From Patescibacteria group bacterium (GTDB taxonomy: Bacteria; Patescibacteriota; Minisyncoccia; JAHIHE01; JAGLIN01), in contig JARGGI010000007.1 of assembly GCA_029210775.1 (NCBI GenBank), positions 1 through 41,266 on the forward strand: a stretch of DNA of 41,266 nt. Reading direction: 5' to 3'. Made by a program: the position numbers and the translations under genes. Positions 9,227 through 15,531 of this stretch are shown here, piece after piece (positions within the stretch are counted from its first letter, which is position 1; the number at the start of each line of letters is the position of its first letter). The notes beneath the pieces are model-generated. The model did no database searches. It saw nothing but the letters and a program-made list of their open reading frames with translations, and had not been told where the DNA came from.

Positions 9227-9850
9227 CTACGGAACTCTTACAATATAATAGTTGTCGGCATTACTAACACCAAAGCCAGATCGTTTTAACAAGTGTTTCC
9301 CTATTAAAAGTGGGCTAACATAATTCTGATCCCAAACATAGAAGCCATCAACAATCCAACCCCCATTGTATGTCCAGTGCCATTGATCAAATACTGCCAC
9401 ATGACCATAATATGTATGGGGATCTGAAAATGTTGCTATAACAGTTCCTCGCGTTATGCTTCCGTCGTCAAACACGCGATTTCCACGTTCCCAATCGCCA
9501 GATGAAATACCTCCAGTATTACTCATTGCTTTCGCAAAATCCACGCATTGGCCGTTTCCTATTCTTATAACAGTTGTTGAACCATATTGTACTGGGGTTT
9601 TACTCTTACCATATGTATTAAGAGTTTGACCATAATAATATTTTAGCAAATAAGGCTTCTGTCCTACACCGCCAGAATACCACGCGTTACTACTATAACC
9701 TCCATAAGTATATGTATATAGAAGGTTCACATTCTCTGTGGTCACTTTCAAATCGTGTGCGGCTTCCGCTGTCGTTACTGTCGCAAATACTGCCACCATT
9801 AGCAGTCCTGCAACTGCCAATATTATTGTTTTATTTATTTTATCTTCCAT
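9227..9850 (-). CDS. Secreted CHAP/BPSL0067-like cysteine hydrolase
   Basis: Signal peptide; GNGQCVDFAKAM (Cys), GTVIATF, YGHVAVFDQW (His), WIVDGFYVWDQNY; start set after GAGGTGAT SD. Confidence 0.7.
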   Translation of the reverse strand: MEDKINKTIILAVAGLLMVAVFATVTTAEAAHDLKVTTENVNLLYTYTYGGYSSNAWYSGGVGQKPYLLKYYYGQTLNTYGKSKTPVQYGSTTVIRIGNGQCVDFAKAMSNTGGISSGDWERGNRVFDDGSITRGTVIATFSDPHTYYGHVAVFDQWHWTYNGGWIVDGFYVWDQNYVSPLLIGKHLLKRSGFGVSNADNYYIVRVP

Positions 9851-9898
9851 TTCTATCACCTCAAGTGATCGTTTTTATTTTGTTCGCAATTCTATCCC

Positions 9899-9918
9899 GC
9901 AAACTTTTTTAAGTTTGC
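9899..9918 (-). promoter_or_regulatory. 5'-leader stem-loop
   Basis: GCAAACTT-TTTT-AAGTTTGC perfect inverted repeat; identical at 11883-11902. Confidence 0.6.
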
Positions 9919-9979
9919 CTTTTTATTTTTATTTATTTTTTCAACGAACTTTTTATCTCCCTCCTTTTGATATAAAACA

Positions 9980-10011
9980 ATAATAGCGAAAAAAAAAATG
10001 TGAATTGTCAA
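9980..10011 (-). promoter_or_regulatory. Poly-T-spacer promoter P2 (N20, T10)
   Basis: rc: TTGACA ATTCACA T10 CGC TATTAT. Confidence 0.65.
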
Positions 10012-10062
10012 ATTTTAAAAATAATTAATCATATTTTTTCTCTCAAAATTTCCCAATAAAAA

Positions 10063-10100
10063 GTAGTGTATTTTGCAACGGCCGTGAAAAAATACACTAC
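10063..10100 (-). terminator. Stem-loop upstream of promoter P2, terminator-like on minus strand
   Basis: GTAGTGTATTTT/AAAATACACTAC 12-bp stem; rc followed by TTTTTATT. Confidence 0.45.
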
Positions 10101-10259
10101 AGTAAAAATATTAAAATTAGTAATAAATCAATATGTAAATACGCAAAAGACTCCACTTGGGAGAATGGAGCCAGTTTAGCACAAAAGGCTCCACAGCCCT
10201 AAAGGGACTCATGGAGCCAGCGCCTAACTTTGTTATAAGTTATAGGTTGTAAGATAAAG

Positions 10260-10397
10260 TGTCGGGGCGCCGAGGTATACTTGGAAACAAATTTGGGGTG
10301 ATTTGGGTGGAGATTTTGGAGAATTAGGAGAGCCTGCCATTCGGCGGGCAGGAGTTGAGGGGAAGTTGGAGATGGTGGAGAGGTTGATGAAATAAAA
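10260..10397. repeat. Intergenic module copy 1 starting with tRNA-Pro 3'-end fragment
   Basis: TGTCGGGGCGCCGAGGTATA...CCTGCCATTCGGCGGGCAGGAGTTGAGGGGAAGTTGG...; homolog at 15232. Confidence 0.85.
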
Positions 10398-10507
10398 AAT
10401 AGTAAAGAAATTTAATGTATTGAGACAAGAAAAAAAAGAAAACAACAAATTGACTATTAACAATATAAATGATAAGCTTGGATTATTAAAATTTAATAAA
10501 TCCGCTT

Positions 10508-11179
10508 ATGAAACCAACAGACAAAAAATTTGTTAAAATTATTGCCTTAATAGTTGTTTTAATTAGTGCAGTTATTATAGTTCTGTCTTGTGCTTCCAAT
10601 AAATTTTTTCATGAATATAAATTTTTTGATTTATTATTTGTTCCTATAGAGCTAAGAACGACTATAGAGCATGAAAAAACTTTGGGCATTGAAACGGCAA
10701 AGATCTCTTATCGGAAAGAAAAAAAGCTAGATTTAATGATAAAGGAATCCATAAAAGCGCAATTGGAATATTATTCCACGGAAAAAGATGAGAACTTGGA
10801 AAAAGTTAAGGATTTGTATCTGCCAGATGGATTTGAACAATATAAAGAATTTACAAAAGAAAAAGTTTCCTCTTTAAAAAGTTTTTTAAATAAAGATTCT
10901 TCCTACAATAAAATTGTGAGTGAAACTTTTTCTTATAACAACATAAAAACAATCAAATTTAGCCAACCAAGAACATACAAAGGTTTGCCTGATAGAATTG
11001 GGATAATAAATTATGTTAATTTTATTAATAATCCCGGAGCCATAGATAGTGTTTTATCTCGTATCTTTATTTTTAAAAATATTAATGGAGAATGGAAGAT
11101 TGAAAAACAGAAAGAAATTTTAATACGCACAGAATGGGCAGAAGAATCATTGATTCAAGAAATTAAAGACGGAAAATAA
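10508..11179 (+). CDS. Membrane-anchored hypothetical protein
   Basis: 223-aa ORF with N-terminal TM segment. Confidence 0.75.
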   Translation: MKPTDKKFVKIIALIVVLISAVIIVLSCASNKFFHEYKFFDLLFVPIELRTTIEHEKTLGIETAKISYRKEKKLDLMIKESIKAQLEYYSTEKDENLEKVKDLYLPDGFEQYKEFTKEKVSSLKSFLNKDSSYNKIVSETFSYNNIKTIKFSQPRTYKGLPDRIGIINYVNFINNPGAIDSVLSRIFIFKNINGEWKIEKQKEILIRTEWAEESLIQEIKDGK

Positions 11180-11261
11180 ACAAAATAAAGAGAACATAAA
11201 ATAAATGTCCTCAAGCTTTGTTTGTTTAGTGCTTTGATATTCCAGATTTAGAATACTAATT

Positions 11262-11846
11262 TTAGTAATTGTGCGTATCCTTTAGGAGAAGTACTCTAAA
11301 TTGAATCTCTGGCTGCTCACGTATCAAATCTGATACTTTTTTATTGACCCGATTATTAGAGTGATATGTTACATACACATCTGTGCCATCAATTTTTGTG
11401 ATGATCATTGAATGATCCCATTTTCCATCGCTAGTCCAATCCGCTTGCATAACATCGCCGACTGTAAATTGCGTTGGTCTTGTCCAGACATCACTGCGTG
11501 AAAAAGGTATTTCTCTTCCTCTTCCTGAGAGAATGACAAAATCCCTAAACTGTTCTACGCTTGTCCATGAATTAGAGTATTGACGCCATAGATAGCTATC
11601 ATAGTACCATATCATGCCAGTTTTTCTTTGTGTCCAGCCACCAGCTTTTAGTGAATGTGACACAAAATTTGTACAATCACCACCACCTGTATTAAAATAC
11701 CACGAACCTGGTACATTTTTTTCTCCATTGGCTATGGCATAATTTACCGTTGTTTGACGATTGTATATGTACGCACTTGCTATTCCTGTACTGCTTGCTA
11801 TTATGGCTAATACCAACATAACAAGAACTACTTTCTTTACTTTCAC
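11262..11846 (-). CDS. Secreted Amidase_6-like (putative amidase domain) protein
   Basis: Signal peptide; YNRQTTVNYA, GGDCTNFVSHSLKAGGW (Cys), WDHSMIITK (His); GTG start after AAGAGGTGATAAG. Confidence 0.8.
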   Translation of the reverse strand: MKVKKVVLVMLVLAIIASSTGIASAYIYNRQTTVNYAIANGEKNVPGSWYFNTGGGDCTNFVSHSLKAGGWTQRKTGMIWYYDSYLWRQYSNSWTSVEQFRDFVILSGRGREIPFSRSDVWTRPTQFTVGDVMQADWTSDGKWDHSMIITKIDGTDVYVTYHSNNRVNKKVSDLIREQPEIQFRVLLLKDTHNY

Positions 11847-11866
11847 CTTATCACCTCTTATACTTT

Positions 11867-11942
11867 TTCGCAATTCTATCCCGCAAACTTTTTTAAGTTT
11901 GCCTTTTTATTTTTATTTATTTTTTCAACGAACTTTTTATCT
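11867..11942. repeat. Leader repeat identical to 9883-9958 (76 bp)
   Basis: ttcgcaattctatcccgcaaactttttt...aacgaactttttatct identical by eye. Confidence 0.9.
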
Positions 11943-11962
11943 TCCTTTTTTTGATATTTCAA

Positions 11963-11992
11963 ATAATAGCAAAAAAAAAGAGATGTTGTCAA
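11963..11992 (-). promoter_or_regulatory. Poly-T-spacer promoter P3 (N18, T9)
   Basis: rc: TTGACA ACATCTC T9 GC TATTAT. Confidence 0.65.
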
Positions 11993-12174
11993 ATCGCGAA
12001 GATAAGGATAAGTTTCAAAAACAGAGAAAATAAAAAAACAGGATAATAATAAGTGTTACCATACTGTTTTTGATTTTATAGTTCCAATAAAAAAACCGCT
12101 TTGAAACTCCCATATATCAAAGCGTTTTAAAAACATCGCGCCGTGAAAGCGAAAAGGTGGCAAAAAATAATTTT

Positions 12175-12203
12175 TGACCAAACCATTTTTGCTTGATAGA
12201 ATA
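12175..12203 (+). promoter_or_regulatory. Promoter TTGACC-N17-TAGAAT
   Basis: Upstream of ATG at 12238. Confidence 0.6.
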
Positions 12204-12237
12204 AAATTGGTTTTAGAAAAAATTAAAAAGATTCTTT

Positions 12238-12732
12238 ATGAAAAAACTTACTATAAATAAAATCATTCCCGCTATTATTGTATTTGTCTTAATATTTTTA
12301 TTTGTTGAATATATAACAGGTTTTGAATTCATCTTTTTTGATATATTAAGATACGTATCTCTTGTTGCTATGCCAGCAGGAATAGGGTTTGTGTTTGCCG
12401 TTCTTTTTATGGAGTTTGCAAAAAAAATAAATTCGGAAAAAATATTGAAATATACTTTATTCTTTTCTTTTGTTTTTTTATTGCTCTTATTTTCCTACCA
12501 TTTGATATATATTTATACTGATTTATTAAAAAACTTCTATAGCTACCATGATTTTGAACAATTTATTTATTACTACCGATATAAAGGATCGCTTCCATTT
12601 GGACAATTTTTTATAGATATTCTTACACTTCTTTTTATGCTTAATGCGTCTTTTATTGGATTTATATCAGGATTTATCTCTAATATTTATTTGAGCAATA
12701 TACCAAATCGAAAAATAAAAAAGAGAGAGTAA
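12238..12732 (+). CDS. Integral membrane protein, unknown
   Basis: 164-aa ORF with about 4 TM segments. Confidence 0.75.
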   Translation: MKKLTINKIIPAIIVFVLIFLFVEYITGFEFIFFDILRYVSLVAMPAGIGFVFAVLFMEFAKKINSEKILKYTLFFSFVFLLLLFSYHLIYIYTDLLKNFYSYHDFEQFIYYYRYKGSLPFGQFFIDILTLLFMLNASFIGFISGFISNIYLSNIPNRKIKKRE

Positions 12733-12768
12733 AAAAAGAAAACTCTCTCACAACTAAACTTTTGTAGT

Positions 12769-13191
12769 TTACATATATTTCCAATATTCGTGAGGTTTCA
12801 AGTCCTGATAGTAGTATTCTATACCCGAAACTGTTTTTCCAATCCAGGAATGGAACCAGATTTCTTCTTTTACCGAATAGAAAGTTCTTTCTTGTTTCCA
12901 CTCTGGAGTAGCCATAACAGAATACGTTATACTTCTAAGCAAGGATACATCTCCATTTCGAATAGCTTTTGCTCCCTCTTCTGTCAGATATAATCTACAG
13001 CCATAGCCATATCCTCTGTCGTATACCGTGTCATATTCTACACGATCTACATAGAGCTTGAGAGCAGATGTAATATCACTGTGCTCGTATTGTACTGCGG
13101 AATGCCCGTCAAAATCATTGTATGTTTTCGCCGAAGCTGCCGGCGTTAGCGATAGTGTCGCCACCAACGCTAATCCAAATATTACTACCAT
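12769..13191 (-). CDS. Secreted protein of unknown function, paralog of 14524..14953
   Basis: Hydrophobic signal, AASAKTY; motifs HSAVQYEHSDITSALKLYVDRVEYD shared with 14953 ORF. Confidence 0.8.
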   Translation of the reverse strand: MVVIFGLALVATLSLTPAASAKTYNDFDGHSAVQYEHSDITSALKLYVDRVEYDTVYDRGYGYGCRLYLTEEGAKAIRNGDVSLLRSITYSVMATPEWKQERTFYSVKEEIWFHSWIGKTVSGIEYYYQDLKPHEYWKYM

Positions 13192-13281
13192 TGTCTTTGT
13201 CGCTTTTATTTTCTCACCTCTTTTTATTTTTATGCCTCTGCGTCATTAGAAATAAAACATTGTTTCGTTTTTATTCCCTCT

Positions 13282-13328
13282 TCAGAGACAGTGAAAATTT
13301 TCTAAAATTTAAAAACTCACACTGTCTC
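13282..13328 (-). promoter_or_regulatory. 5'-leader stem-loop of 12769..13191
   Basis: AGAGACAGTG...CACTGTCTCT 10-bp perfect inverted repeat. Confidence 0.6.
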
Positions 13329-13374
13329 TAAAAATTTTAAGAGGCGTATTTTTTTATTTTATTTTTATTTTTGA

Positions 13375-13588
13375 ACGAACTTTTTATCTCCTCCTTTTAA
13401 TATAAAACAATAATAGCGAAAAAAAAATGTGAATTGTCAAATTTTAAAAATAATTAATCATATTTTTTCTCTCAAAATTTCCCAATAAAAAGTAGTGTAT
13501 TTTGCAACAGCCGTGAAAAAATACACTACAGTAAAAATATTAAAATTAGTAATAAATCAATATGTAAATACGCAAAAGACTCCACTTG
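13375..13588. repeat. Promoter-region duplicate, copy B
   Basis: Near-identical to 9946-10159; poly-A one nt shorter. Confidence 0.9.
13410..13440 (-). promoter_or_regulatory. Poly-T-spacer promoter P4 (N19, T9)
   Basis: rc: TTGACA ATTCACA T9 CGC TATTAT. Confidence 0.65.
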
Positions 13589-13641
13589 AAAGAATAGGCT
13601 AACAATAAAAAAAAATCGCTATGATAAACGATTATTTTGTG

Positions 13642-13780
13642 TGTCGGGGCGACGAGATGCAGTTAGAAATAATTCCACGTCTGTTTAGACTGGGAATTTT
13701 GGAGAATTAGAAAAGTCTGCCTGCCGTAGGCATATCCTGACTGTCGTATGCATAGCCTGTCTGCCGGAAGATTTCTTTAA
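13642..13780. repeat. Degenerate intergenic module copy 2 with CCTGCCGTAGGCAT tandem units
   Basis: TGTCGGGGCGACGAG, GATTTTGGAGAATTAG-like text, then 20-bp imperfect tandem units. Confidence 0.65.
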
Positions 13781-13813
13781 AAAGATTTATTAATATAATA
13801 AGTATACCCCGTC

Positions 13814-14404
13814 TTAATAAAATTCAGAGCATCTATGGAGAATTGAATGTTTAGTGTTTATCCATGCTCCAAAAAGTAAAAAATATGACGAAAAAACAAG
13901 AACTGTAAAAATAATAAGTTTATATTCGTTATAAAATTTTATTTTTAGATAACTTAAAACAACTATTACTAAAATAATGATTACTGTAGCTATTATAAAA
14001 GCGAAGAAAAGAGACGATGGAATAAACAAAAAAGAAAAGAAAAATGATAATAGCAGAAGAAAAAAAATGGAGATAGCAAATATTATAAATTTCAAAGACA
14101 ACTTTTTATTATAAGAAAATATTTTAAGAAAAATAAAAAGATACATTATTAAAACAAAAATTCCCGATAATACTATCATAAAAAAACCAAAAGGAATCAA
14201 TTTGTTATAAAGAAATATATAAAAATTAATTCCTCCAATTGGCTGAATTATGTTAAGACAGAATTCTTTAAAGTTTAAATTTATCGCGGCGATATCATTA
14301 TTGGCATAAAGTTCCACATAAAACAAAATAAATAAGCTTATAACAAAAGTAGAGCTTATAATAAATGACATAAAAAAATTTATTGTTTTTTTAGTGTTTA
14401 ACAT
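13814..14404 (-). CDS. Integral membrane protein, unknown
   Basis: 196-aa ORF, multiple TM segments. Confidence 0.7.
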   Translation of the reverse strand: MLNTKKTINFFMSFIISSTFVISLFILFYVELYANNDIAAINLNFKEFCLNIIQPIGGINFYIFLYNKLIPFGFFMIVLSGIFVLIMYLFIFLKIFSYNKKLSLKFIIFAISIFFLLLLSFFFSFLFIPSSLFFAFIIATVIIILVIVVLSYLKIKFYNEYKLIIFTVLVFSSYFLLFGAWINTKHSILHRCSEFY

Positions 14405-14469
14405 AATTGTAAAATAGATTATAGCTAAATAATTATATTATAATATTAATACACTTTAATCGTAATTTG

Positions 14470-14515
14470 AAAAAAATTAGAGAGAAAAATTCCGTTTTAA
14501 TTATTCTCTCTAACA
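14470..14515 (-). terminator. Rho-independent terminator
   Basis: TTAGAGAGAA/TTCTCTCTAA then T-run on minus strand. Confidence 0.65.
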
Positions 14516-14523
14516 ATTTTGCC

Positions 14524-14953
14524 TTACATTAGATTATAGGGTGTTTCCCATGATTTCAGGTCGGCATAACGATATTCAATATCTACTACCATTCTGTTAG
14601 GCCAAATACCATGTTGAATAATCTCGTATTTTACCGAACGAAGAGATCTATCGCCAGACCATTCTGGAGCATACATAACATTATATGCAATTGATTCAGC
14701 AAGGTTTGGATAAAACAACAGCTGTTTTGCCCCAATCTGTAAAGTATAGCCTAGCACCAGCTCCTGAAGAACATACTATATCATACTCAATATGATCGAC
14801 AAACGGTCGAAGCGCTAACGAAATATCACTATGTTCATATCTTACTGCATCATGCCCCGCAAATGTATAATAGGTCTTTGCCGAGACTGGTGCTATCATT
14901 ACGCATAGCAATATTAGAAATATCGCCATTGAAATTATTGTTCTTATTCTCAC
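14524..14953 (-). pseudogene. Frameshifted secreted-protein gene, paralog of 12769..13191
   Basis: Two overlapping ORFs (14696..14953 and 14524..14757) align consecutively to the intact paralog; shift near GGGG at 14730-14733. Confidence 0.75.
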
Positions 14954-15089
14954 TTTATCACATCCAATTTATTTTGTCTGTATTTTCTATATTTCTTTCT
15001 ATTTTCAATTTATAAGCTATTCAACTGACAATTATATTTTATTTTTGTTTTAATAAATTACAGACTATCACCTCCTTTAATATAAAACA

Positions 15090-15120
15090 ATAATAGCAAA
15101 AAAAAAATGTGAATTGTCAA
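15090..15120 (-). promoter_or_regulatory. Poly-T-spacer promoter P5 (N19, T10)
   Basis: rc: TTGACA ATTCACA T10 GC TATTAT. Confidence 0.65.
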
Positions 15121-15231
15121 ATTTTCATATTTTTTTCGCAACTGAGTATAATAAATATATATATAAAGCTCCAATTGAAAGAATAGGCTAACGATATAAA
15201 AACAATCGCCAAAGTGGCGATTATTTTTATG

Positions 15232-15360
15232 TGTCGGGGCGCCGAGGTATAGTTGGGAACAATTTCCTGGCGACTTGGGCGAGGATTTTGGATAATTGGG
15301 AGAGCCTGCCATTCGGCGGGCGGGAGTTGAGGGAAAGTTGAGGAGGTTGATGAGATAAAA
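15232..15360. repeat. Intergenic module copy 3
   Basis: TGTCGGGGCGCCGAGGTATAGTTGGGAAC...CCTGCCATTCGGCGGGCGGGAGTTGAGGGAAAGTTG. Confidence 0.85.
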
Positions 15361-15531
15361 AAAGAATAGGGAGATTTAATATATTTGAATAAAAAAATAA
15401 CCAGAAATTAGATTTATGATTTTTCTAATTCTAGCTTTATGATTTATTGTTTCAAGTTTTATGTTTCAAGTTATTTTTTATCATCTCCGTGATTTGTTTT
15501 TTGTGTTTTCTGATGTTGGGATTTCTATCGC

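Larger units (their letters stand above)
9946..10159. repeat. Promoter-region duplicate, copy A
   Basis: About 210 bp near-identical to 13375-13588; includes poly-A tract and hairpin 10063-10100. Confidence 0.9.

Noticed and set aside
10233-10463. ORF MLIVNLLF...STPARRMAGSPNSPKSPPKSPQICFQVYLGAPT and similar ORF at 15058..15312
   Set aside because: Similarity comes from the repeated intergenic module and tRNA fragment; no SD or coding signal, so treated as spurious repeat translations.
12769-13209. ATA start upstream of 12769..13191 (IKATKTMVVIFG...), better placed after AGAGGTGAG
   Set aside because: It would give a more typical signal-peptide n-region, but AUA starts are rare and evidence is insufficient; ATG at 13191 kept.
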